Below are positions 28,401 to 35,717 of a DNA stretch of 64,000 bases, piece after piece. Where the stretch lies: contig NZ_JBHUDG010000048.1 in assembly GCF_042678145.1 (NCBI RefSeq), positions 1 to 64,000 of the forward strand, read 5' to 3'. The notes beneath the pieces were generated by a model. The model had not been told where the DNA came from, made no database searches, and saw only the letters and a program-made list of their open reading frames with translations. A program made the position numbers and the translations under genes. Numbering within the stretch: the stretch's first letter is position 1; the number at the start of each line of letters is the position of its first letter. Source of the DNA: Pseudopedobacter beijingensis. GTDB taxonomy: Bacteria; Bacteroidota; Bacteroidia; Sphingobacteriales; Sphingobacteriaceae.

Positions 28401-31400
28401 TACAGCAGGCCAGAGTTATACTATAGACAAGACAGCGCCTGTAGTATCAGGTGTAACCAATAGTTGGATATACAATACCAATAAAACAATTACCTTTAAT
28501 GAAGGTACAGCAACCTTGAACGGATCAGCTTTTACAAGCGGTACAACCGTAAGCGCAGAAGGTTCATTTACGCTGATTGTAACTGATGCGGCAGGTAACA
28601 CCGCAACAGTAAGCTTTACTATTGATAAAACACCACCAACTACAACTATTGCAACTTTGGTCCTTTCAGATGATAGCGGCGTTTCATCCACCGATTTTAT
28701 CACAAATGTTGCTGCCCAAACCCTATCAGGAACCTTAAGTGCTAACTTACAGACCGGAGAAACAGTACACATTTCGTTAGACAACGGAGCTAACTATCAG
28801 CTGGCTACTGCTACCGTAGGCTTAAATACATTCTCTTTAAGCGGGGTAACGCTATCAGGTAGCAGTACCATAAATGTACATGTAGCCGACCAGGCTGGTA
28901 ACAAAGGAACGGTATATTCGCAAGCTTACACGTTGGATACACAGGCACCGGCAGCGCCGTCAACACCGGGACTGACAGCAGCAAGCGATAGTGGTGTGTC
29001 TAACTCAGACCATATTACCAATGTTACCCAACCTACGTTCACAGGTACGGCAGAAGCAGGAGCAACGATTACCTTATATAGCGGGGCTACGGTATTAGGT
29101 ACAACAACTGCAACAGGTGGAAACTGGAGCATTACTTTGGCATCCGCATTGACTGATGGAGCATATAGCATTACAGCAAAGGCAACCGATATAGCAGGCA
29201 ATGTTAGCTCAGCTTCTTCGGCATTGAGTATTACAATAGATACTACTCAACCTACGGTAACTATAACCAGTAATATATCTACCCTTAAAATAGGACAAAC
29301 AGCTACTATAACCTTTACTTTTACAAAAGACCCAGGTGCTACTTTCACTGCAGCAAGTATTACCATTACTGGAGGAACCTTATCAGCGCTTTCAGGAACA
29401 GGTACAACTCGTACGGCCACCTTTACCCCTACCGCCAACGTAGATGAAGGTACGGTCAGTATTACGATAGCAGCTGGAAGCTATACAGACATAGCAGGAA
29501 ATACTGGTTTAGCAGGAACTACACCAAGCCTGACTTACGATACCAAAGCACCGGCAGTACCAACAGGTTTAGTAGCCATTTTCGATAACCAACAGAGTGT
29601 ATTAAATTGGACAGCTAATACAGAAACTGATTTAAGCTCTTATAAGATCTATAGCGGTACCAGTGCTAATCCTACCACTTGGCTCGCCACGGTAATAAAG
29701 CCGACAGTAACCTATACGCACACCGAATTAACCAATGGAACCACCTATTATTACCGCATAACAGCGGTAGACCAGGCCGGAAACGAAAGTACTTACAGTA
29801 CAGAAGTAACGGCTATTCCTAAAGCGGCACAAACCATTACTTTTAATGCCCTTACCGCTAAAACTTATGGCGATGCGGATTTTGATGCAGGAGCTGCAAC
29901 AACATCGGGTTTAACCATCAGCTACAGTTCTGATAACACTTCTGTAGCAACTATTGTAAGTGGAAAAATACATATTGTAGGAGCAGGAACCGCTAACATT
30001 ACGGCCAGTCAGTCAGGGGACAATTTCTACAAAGCAGCAGCTGATGAGGTACAGACCTTAACGGTTAACAAGAAAATTCTTACAGCTACAAGCCAGCCAG
30101 TAAGTAAAACTTATGACGGCACTCTTACGGCTGCAATTAACTTCAATGCTTTTACTACGGCAACTGGTTTAGTGGGTACAGATGATGTATTTGTTACTTA
30201 TAGTTCTGCAAGTTATGACGATAAACATGTTGGTGTTAATAAAGCTGTTACAATAAACAATCTTGCTTTATCTGGTACGTCTAAAAATAACTACAGCCTT
30301 AATGTGTTCAGTACAATGGGTTCCATTACAACTAAAACTATCAGTGTAACAGCACAGGCAGACAATCGGGCATATAACGGAACGACAACGTCATCTGTAG
30401 CTCCTGTAGTAAGTGCCCTGCAAACAGGAGATGTTATCTCGGTTCAGCCTATACAGATATATAACAACCGTAATGTTGGATCGAACAAAACATTGATCCC
30501 ATCCGGGCTGGTTATCAATGATGGTAATAACGGGGCAAACTATACGGTAAACTACGTGAACAACACCAGCGGAGAGATAACCAAGAAAACTATCAATGTA
30601 ACAGCACAGGCAGACAGCCGGGTGTATAACGGAACGACAACGTCATCTGTAGCTCCTGTAGTAAGTGCCCTGCAAACAGGAGATGTTATCACAGTTCAGC
30701 CTGTACAGATATATAACAACCGTAATGTTGGATCGAACAAAACATTGATCCCATCCGGGCTAATTATCAATGATGGTAATAACGGGGCAAACTATACGGT
30801 AAACTACGTGAACAATACCGACGGAGTAATCATACCGGCAATTTTAAGCTATGTAGCTACGGCAACCAGCAAGGTGTATGGCGATGCAAACCCTGTACTG
30901 ACCGGAACGGTAAACGGTTTCGTAATGGGCGACAACCAAGCCAATGCCACAACCGGGACTCTGAACTTCGGCACAACAGCAACCAATGCCAGTAGCATAG
31001 ATAGCTATGCTATCAATGGCAGTGGGCTAACAGCCACAAACTATATCCTTGAGCAGGCAGCAGGTAATGCAACGGCATTGACTATAACCGCTCGTCCAAT
31101 AAGCATCAAAGCTGATGCGAAGAGTAAGACCTATGGGGATGACGATCCGGCATTGACCTATCAGGTTACATCCGGAAATCTGGTAAACGGTGATACCTTT
31201 ACAGGAGCTCTGATACGGGATAACGGGCAGAATGCGGGCAGCTATGCCATTAGACAGGGAACAGTGGTGTTGAGTGATAACTATGATTTGAGCTATCAGC
31301 CGGAAAATCTTAGCATCAACAAGGCATTGTTAACCGTTACGGCTAACAATAGCGCTCGCTGCTATGGCACAGGCAATCCGGCGTTCAGCGTAAGCTACAG

Positions 31401-32091
31401 CGGGTTTAAGTATAGCGATAACGAAAATGGACTTGTTACTAAACCAGTGGTAAATACCGCTGCAACAGCAAGCAGTGTAGCAGGAAGCTATGAGCTGATC
31501 CCGTCAGGGGGAGTATCTGCTAACTATGATTTCAGTTACGTAAAAGGAACACTTACGGTGAATCCTATACCGGTTAATACTATTGTGAGCGACAAAGGAA
31601 CCACTATGAGTAAAGGAGAAACAGCGATACTTACCGTAAACAGTGATAATGGGACAAGTTACAGCTGGTCATCTGCAGAAGGTATCATCAGTGGTTATAA
31701 CAGTGCTGTATTAACAGTTCGTCCATTGGAAACCACCACCTATACGGTAACGGTAAGGAATAGCAACGGCTGTGAAAGTGTTTCGACCATAACCATAGAG
31801 GTGCGTAACGATTATGCTGCTATAGAAGCAGAAAACTTTATGACTCCTAATGGAGATGGTGTAAATGATACGTGGGTGATCAAGAACATAGATGCTTATC
31901 CTGCGCATACCTTAACGATTTTTGATAGGGCGGGGCGAGAGATTTATAAAGTAAGGAACTACAAGAACGACTGGGGTGGCGAGTTGAACGGGTCACAGCT
32001 ATCTGGAGGTACTTATTACTATATCTTGAAATTTGACGAACCGGGAGTACAGTACCTGAGAGGATTTATAACGATAGTAAGGAGTAAATAG
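25489..32091 (+). CDS. Giant secreted multidomain protein with type B T9SS sorting domain
   Basis: A 2,200-residue surface or secreted protein. Order: signal peptide (1-24), unassigned beta domain (25-197), two Ig-like modules (198-383), a right-handed beta-helix region ending GAYELQ (about 388-752), several bacterial Ig-like modules (about 754-1355), one fibronectin type III domain (about 1357-1446), an array of MBG and YDG-type repeats (about 1447-2027, with AKTYGDADF, SKTYDGT, RAYNGTT, SKVYGDANP), a final Ig-like module, and the gliding-motility-associated C-terminal sorting domain (2105-2200, FMTPNGDGVNDTWVI and a YYYILKFD strand). Two adjacent YDG repeats are near-identical at DNA level. 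A PorP/SprF-like gene follows. Likely an adhesin or matrix protein. Confidence 0.88.
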   Translation: MIKFYKSLLFGVLISLLAFTVQAQTLGTEDGVYNFGNLGTDNTGGAGLKIQGDKFKINNEYVDDGDLGLYDGTNKAINISSTLTIAAEGGVTCRRFTFLDLALYSYWINTYTAKTYSHFNISLYDENANLIASHFINADIEIGIGKITKLKNIPFTNPWPSTGYDNVAKIEITFTAKNEKPEILGFSNITIANVSAGPSILANGSLNSFSTCAGTASAVQSFTVSGSNLTANLVITPPAGYEISENAINYSPSISKTPLSGTVSNSTVYVRLKSDATGTPSGNIAVSSTGATTKNIAVSGTVKTTPTASSNSPVASGATLNLSTPTVTGATYAWTGPNGFSSFVQNPSITNITAASAGTYSVTVTVSGCTSLAGTTVVTIAVPSGITPDANGIVRVKKSGAGNKTGDSWANAAAELADALKAAKINTAIKEIWVAGGTYKPLYSPEDGANFGTDKGRDNTFLLVKDVKVYGGFAGTETALTDRNLSLTANASILSGDIDNNDAADGTISGNNTYHVVISSGDIGTATLNGFTIKGGKADAGGNTITVSGNSIKQNSGAGIYNYSSNPLIEYVNVSYNFSGGGDGAGVGNFNNSSPKIVNSLIHHNSGSYRGSGVYNAFSTPELVNVTITDNVNNPTVGVVHNDGGSAIVKNSIIWSNTAKSGIEGNPSIDVKNSIIQGGYAGTAILNADPQFTNAAAGDYTLSASSPAVNKGSNTSFTGLDANTKDLAGNARVYKYASAGVIDMGAYELQADAATAITAVTVPSNATYAIGQTLNFTIKFSGNVNVTTTGGTPRIVMTIGSTTRYATYTSVSGTGDLVFTYTVQSGDLDTDGIAVGSAIDLNGGTITDGASNAVVLTLNSVGSTASVLVDGIAPSVTSIVRSSGNPSVTKLSQISFDVSFSKSVTGVDAADFTLTITGGVTGAAVSSVSGSGSVYTVTVSTGTGDGIIRLDLNSSPTGIKDNAGNDIAGGYTAGQSYTIDKTAPVVSGVTNSWIYNTNKTITFNEGTATLNGSAFTSGTTVSAEGSFTLIVTDAAGNTATVSFTIDKTPPTTTIATLVLSDDSGVSSTDFITNVAAQTLSGTLSANLQTGETVHISLDNGANYQLATATVGLNTFSLSGVTLSGSSTINVHVADQAGNKGTVYSQAYTLDTQAPAAPSTPGLTAASDSGVSNSDHITNVTQPTFTGTAEAGATITLYSGATVLGTTTATGGNWSITLASALTDGAYSITAKATDIAGNVSSASSALSITIDTTQPTVTITSNISTLKIGQTATITFTFTKDPGATFTAASITITGGTLSALSGTGTTRTATFTPTANVDEGTVSITIAAGSYTDIAGNTGLAGTTPSLTYDTKAPAVPTGLVAIFDNQQSVLNWTANTETDLSSYKIYSGTSANPTTWLATVIKPTVTYTHTELTNGTTYYYRITAVDQAGNESTYSTEVTAIPKAAQTITFNALTAKTYGDADFDAGAATTSGLTISYSSDNTSVATIVSGKIHIVGAGTANITASQSGDNFYKAAADEVQTLTVNKKILTATSQPVSKTYDGTLTAAINFNAFTTATGLVGTDDVFVTYSSASYDDKHVGVNKAVTINNLALSGTSKNNYSLNVFSTMGSITTKTISVTAQADNRAYNGTTTSSVAPVVSALQTGDVISVQPIQIYNNRNVGSNKTLIPSGLVINDGNNGANYTVNYVNNTSGEITKKTINVTAQADSRVYNGTTTSSVAPVVSALQTGDVITVQPVQIYNNRNVGSNKTLIPSGLIINDGNNGANYTVNYVNNTDGVIIPAILSYVATATSKVYGDANPVLTGTVNGFVMGDNQANATTGTLNFGTTATNASSIDSYAINGSGLTATNYILEQAAGNATALTITARPISIKADAKSKTYGDDDPALTYQVTSGNLVNGDTFTGALIRDNGQNAGSYAIRQGTVVLSDNYDLSYQPENLSINKALLTVTANNSARCYGTGNPAFSVSYSGFKYSDNENGLVTKPVVNTAATASSVAGSYELIPSGGVSANYDFSYVKGTLTVNPIPVNTIVSDKGTTMSKGETAILTVNSDNGTSYSWSSAEGIISGYNSAVLTVRPLETTTYTVTVRNSNGCESVSTITIEVRNDYAAIEAENFMTPNGDGVNDTWVIKNIDAYPAHTLTIFDRAGREIYKVRNYKNDWGGELNGSQLSGGTYYYILKFDEPGVQYLRGFITIVRSK
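30334..30826 (+). repeat. Near-identical 252-bp in-frame tandem repeat
   Basis: 30334-30585 and 30586 to about 30826 encode two successive YDG-type modules of 84 residues. Nearly all bases agree, including long runs around CGGAACGACAACGTCATCTG, indicating a recent duplication or gene conversion within the array. Confidence 0.85.
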
Positions 32092-32165
32092 CATGATGAA
32101 CTGTTTAGAATGTTGAATTTTTGACAATCAACTATGGTCTATCGACTATGGACTATTTAACCATG
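32091..32165 (-). repeat. Inverted third copy of the 12-kb dispersed repeat
   Basis: On minus it reads AATAGTCCATAGTCGATAG, then AAAAATTCAACATTCTAAAC and AGTTCATCATG, matching 12026-12328 apart from loss of about 11 bases. It fills the space between the giant gene and its PorP partner. Confidence 0.75.
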
Positions 32166-32182
32166 TTATTAAATATTAAAAA

Positions 32183-33046
32183 ATGAAAAAATATATACCA
32201 CTGTTATTCAGTTTGTTTTTTATGCATGAAGCGGTTGGACAGCTGAGTCCCTTAAAAGGGCAGTATTATGAAAATCCCTACCAGTCTAATCCTGCCATGG
32301 CAGGGCATTCGGGCAGTATGGAAGCTTATGCCAATTATTCTAACCAATGGAACCGTATTGCCGGTGCTCCGGTGATGATGTCGCTTTCCCTTTCAGGTCC
32401 TATTAAGGGTAATGCCTCTTTCGGTATAAACCTGAACAATGATAAGGCCGGTTTGATTGCCAAGACTCAGGTTATGGGTACCTTTGCCTATAAAGTACCG
32501 TTAACGGAAGAACAAAATTTGCGGTTTGGAGTTTCGTTGAGCTGGTCTCAGGATCGTTTGGATTATGGTATGGCCACTTCCAGCGGCATCAATGATGTGG
32601 AGCTGGCAGGGTACAATGACCGGGAAAACTACCTTGATGGTAACGTGGGTGTAACTTATCAGTACAAAAAACTGGAAGCACAGTTTAGTTACCTGAGCTT
32701 AAATGAGAAGCGTTACAGCCGTATCTCCACAGTAGATTATTCTACTTTTTATAGCTCTGTGAGTTACCAGATAGAATTTGATAATAGTTTTGGCGTAAAG
32801 CCTTTATTGGCTTACCGGGGTATCAAGAATTTTGATAATCAATTGGATATAGCCGCAGAATGGAAAGCCGATATGTTACGTTTTTATACGATGTACCACA
32901 GTAATAACAGCTTTACGGGCGGAATGGGATATGTGGATAAAGGCGGTCTACGCATCTCTGCCCTGTATAATTCAGAACCTGTAAATCTGCGTGGTTTTAG
33001 CGGAGGGATATTTGATATAGTGTTAGGCTATAGATTTGGGAAGTAA
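32183..33046 (+). CDS. PorP/SprF family type IX secretion outer-membrane protein
   Basis: A 287-residue outer-membrane beta-barrel protein with a signal peptide ending near residue 19 and the family's opening pattern QLSPLKGQYYENPYQSNPAMAG, followed by amphipathic strands to a terminal IVLGYRFGK. PorP/SprF proteins serve the type IX secretion system; SprF-like members are needed for export or retention of specific cargoes with type B C-terminal domains and are typically encoded directly after them. That matches the order here, so its cargo is probably the preceding 2,200-residue protein. Confidence 0.9.
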   Translation: MKKYIPLLFSLFFMHEAVGQLSPLKGQYYENPYQSNPAMAGHSGSMEAYANYSNQWNRIAGAPVMMSLSLSGPIKGNASFGINLNNDKAGLIAKTQVMGTFAYKVPLTEEQNLRFGVSLSWSQDRLDYGMATSSGINDVELAGYNDRENYLDGNVGVTYQYKKLEAQFSYLSLNEKRYSRISTVDYSTFYSSVSYQIEFDNSFGVKPLLAYRGIKNFDNQLDIAAEWKADMLRFYTMYHSNNSFTGGMGYVDKGGLRISALYNSEPVNLRGFSGGIFDIVLGYRFGK

Positions 33047-33064
33047 GCTATAATTTGATTAAAG

Positions 33065-33107
33065 CTATAAAGCCTGGGTTATGTAAAAGTAATCCGGGCT
33101 TTATAGT
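33065..33107 (+). terminator. Hairpin after the PorP/SprF gene
   Basis: CTATAAAGCC and GGCTTTATAG form a long stem (33065-33106) with a short loop, 18 bp past the stop codon. The T tract after it is poor, so termination efficiency is uncertain. Confidence 0.5.
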
Positions 33108-33208
33108 TATCAAAGTAAGGGAGCTCTGCATAGCAGAAAATAAACAGGGTCTGTTTTAAATATAAATTTTATGCTAATAAAATTAGTATTAGATTTGTTT
33201 TTTGGAAG

Positions 33209-34588
33209 ATGGAGACACAAAAATTATATGCTGTTGTAGATATTGAAACTACCGGAGCTTTTGCTAAAGGTAATCGTATTACCGAAATAGCCATTATAGT
33301 ACATAATGGAGATACGGTTACGCAAGAGTACCAAACCCTTATTAATCCGCAACAGGAGATACCTTACCATATACAGGCGCTGACCGGGATTGATGAAGAT
33401 ATGGTGAAAGATGCTCCGATATTTGAGGAGGTTGCGGCGGAGGTTTTTAATATTCTGAAAGATAAAACCTTTGTGGCCCACAATGTGTCTTTTGACTATT
33501 CTTTTATCTGCAACCAGCTAAAAGAATGTGGGTATAATCTTCAGACACCGCGTTTATGTACGGTACGTTTATCCAGAAAATACTTTAAAGGTTTACCTTC
33601 TTATAGCTTAGGTAAACTCTGCCAGAGTTTAGGTATAACCCTTATTGATAGGCACAGAGCTTATGGAGACGCAAAAGCGACGACTATACTGTTTGAAAAA
33701 ATATTAAGGGAAGACGGAGAGGAGGAGGTTTATAAGGGACAACTGAAACGGGAAATACAACAAAGTAGATTTCCCAGTCATGTTTCGCCGGCTGAATTAG
33801 AAAAACTACCTGCTTCAACAGGAGTTTATTTTTTTAGAGATAAAAAAGGAAAGCTTATTTATGTGGGGAAGGCCGTTAATATCAAAAAGCGAGTAAATAG
33901 TCATTTTTCTGGTCATAATATTAGCCAACGCCGACAGCTTTTTATCAACGATATTTACCATATAGACTTTGAGGAAACGGGGACCGAGCTAATGGCACTT
34001 TTAAAGGAGTGCATCTATATTAAACAAAATTGGCCCTTATACAACAAAGTGTTGAAAAAGTACGAACCCAAGTTTGGTTTAATAGACTATACAGATGGAA
34101 GAAACGCTATTCGGTTATGTATTAGTAAACTGCCGCCTAAACATGGTGCACTGGCATATTTCAGTACAATTGCAGAGGCGAATACCTCTCTTCTGCGATT
34201 AATAGAAACCTTTAACCTTAATCATTCCTTTTGTGTTTTTTATCAGGATAAAAAAAATGATGATATAAAAAAGACTTTATCATTTCCAGTGTATAGTGCG
34301 GAATTTATAGAAGAACATAACGATAAGGCAGAACAGGCTATAGGCTCTTTGGAAGAAGATAAAACCAGTTTTGTATTATTAGATAAGGGAAGGAATACAG
34401 GTGAAAAGAGCTATGTATATTTTAAACAGAACAAAGTTTATGCATTAGGCTTTCTGGATGGAGAAAATGCTGTAATTGATATTGAAGATTATATCAAACA
34501 AGAAGATCTGTGTCAGAGTAATTTTTATATGTGCCAACTGATTAAACGTTATGCGCTGCAAAACCCTAACCGGGTTTATAAATTGTAG
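33209..34588 (+). CDS. DEDDh exonuclease / GIY-YIG endonuclease fusion
   Basis: A 459-residue nuclease with two catalytic domains. Residues 1-175 form a DnaQ/PolC-like 3'-5' exonuclease: Exo I VVDIETTG (Asp11, Glu13), Exo II FVAHNVSFDYSFI, Exo III HRAYGDAKAT. Residues about 200-280 form a UvrC-type GIY-YIG domain (TGVYFFRDKKGKLIYVGKAVNIKKRVNSHF, with a Glu further on). The C-terminal third is unassigned. This architecture is known in Bacteroidetes and some Actinobacteria and resembles Cho, the UvrC paralogue, with an added proofreading-type nuclease. A DNA-repair role is expected but not defined. It stands alone, with ATG at 33209. Confidence 0.88.
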   Translation: METQKLYAVVDIETTGAFAKGNRITEIAIIVHNGDTVTQEYQTLINPQQEIPYHIQALTGIDEDMVKDAPIFEEVAAEVFNILKDKTFVAHNVSFDYSFICNQLKECGYNLQTPRLCTVRLSRKYFKGLPSYSLGKLCQSLGITLIDRHRAYGDAKATTILFEKILREDGEEEVYKGQLKREIQQSRFPSHVSPAELEKLPASTGVYFFRDKKGKLIYVGKAVNIKKRVNSHFSGHNISQRRQLFINDIYHIDFEETGTELMALLKECIYIKQNWPLYNKVLKKYEPKFGLIDYTDGRNAIRLCISKLPPKHGALAYFSTIAEANTSLLRLIETFNLNHSFCVFYQDKKNDDIKKTLSFPVYSAEFIEEHNDKAEQAIGSLEEDKTSFVLLDKGRNTGEKSYVYFKQNKVYALGFLDGENAVIDIEDYIKQEDLCQSNFYMCQLIKRYALQNPNRVYKL

Positions 34589-34673
34589 GCGATTGAAAGC
34601 TTAGGTAAGTTTTTTGTTCCTTTACCCATAAAAAGGGATAAAAAACTAATTTTGCTGCATAAACTAATTTTTG

Positions 34674-35717
34674 ATGGGTATTGGTAAGCATACATTACTA
34701 AAAGTGAAATTTAGACGAATATGGTTGGGATACGCAGCCATTATATGCTTGTTTATGTCTTGCTCCAAATCCAAGACAACCACAGAAACCTCTTTTTATT
34801 ATTGGAAAACAGTATTTGATATAGATAGTAATCTAAAAGCTGTAATTAACGATAATGAAATCAATAGGCTGTATGTCAGATTTTTTGACATACAAATAAA
34901 AAACGGACAGGCCATACCGCTTTCTCCTATACTGTTTAAGACAAAACCCGATATTTCTATTGTTCCCGTAATCTATATCAAAAATGAGGTGATGTTAGAT
35001 TCTCTGGTAGATTTGCAAGATTTAGCTCAAAAAACTTATGGATTAATCGAGCAAATCGCAGTAAAAAATAATATCCAGGTAGAGGAAATACAATTAGATT
35101 GTGATTGGACACTTAGAAGTAAATCTAATTATTTCGATTTCATCAAAGCAATAAAAGCTGTTAGCCAGAAAAATATAACGTCTACTATCAGACTCCATCA
35201 GGTTAAATATTACCAGAAAACGGGAATCCCTCCGGTAGACAAAGGAGTGCTGATGTATTATAATATGGGAAAAATACTGCCGGATAAAAGCAATTCTATT
35301 TATGAACGTAAAACCGCTCAGCTTTATTTGAAAAGCCTTTTAAATTATCCGTTGGAATTGGATGTGGCTTTACCTATTTATTCCTGGACTATTGTTTCCA
35401 GAAATGGTACAGTAATTAACCTGCTTAGTAAAACAACAGTGCAGGATTATACCGATATAACTAAATTTCGCCCTTTAGACCCTAACCGATTCGTGGTAAC
35501 TGAAGCCAATATAAAATCGGGGATGTTTCTGAAAATTAACGACACTATTAAGGTAGAGGCTATCTCTAAAACAGATATGGATGAAATGGTAGAAGATTTG
35601 AGCCGTTATTTAAAACAAAAACCTGCTACACTTATTTATTACGATTTAGATACAATTAATACGACAACTTTTACAGATGACAAAACGTTTTTTAAAAAGA
35701 CTGGGGCTAGGTTTTAG
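34674..35717 (+). CDS. Uncharacterised lipoprotein, first gene of an overlapping pair
   Basis: A 347-residue protein with a lipobox at LFMSC and no family I can name. The body has regularly spaced strand-like segments (LYVRFFDIQI, VPVIYIKNEV, EEIQLDCDWTLRSKSNYFDF, STIRLHQVKYY, GVLMYYNMGKI, LDVALPIYSW) suggestive of an eight-stranded alpha/beta barrel, perhaps a glycosidase-like fold; conserved-looking acidic and aromatic residues in DCDW and LMYYNMG could line a site. This is inference. Its 3' end overlaps the next gene by 41 bp, implying translational coupling. An ATG at 34674 directly follows a TTG. Confidence 0.75.
   Translation: MGIGKHTLLKVKFRRIWLGYAAIICLFMSCSKSKTTTETSFYYWKTVFDIDSNLKAVINDNEINRLYVRFFDIQIKNGQAIPLSPILFKTKPDISIVPVIYIKNEVMLDSLVDLQDLAQKTYGLIEQIAVKNNIQVEEIQLDCDWTLRSKSNYFDFIKAIKAVSQKNITSTIRLHQVKYYQKTGIPPVDKGVLMYYNMGKILPDKSNSIYERKTAQLYLKSLLNYPLELDVALPIYSWTIVSRNGTVINLLSKTTVQDYTDITKFRPLDPNRFVVTEANIKSGMFLKINDTIKVEAISKTDMDEMVEDLSRYLKQKPATLIYYDLDTINTTTFTDDKTFFKKTGARF

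Noticed and set aside
28416..29438. Antisense ORFs within the giant surface-protein gene
   Set aside because: Val/Ala-rich readings are the expected complement of Thr/Gly/Asn-rich repeats; no start or domain supports them.
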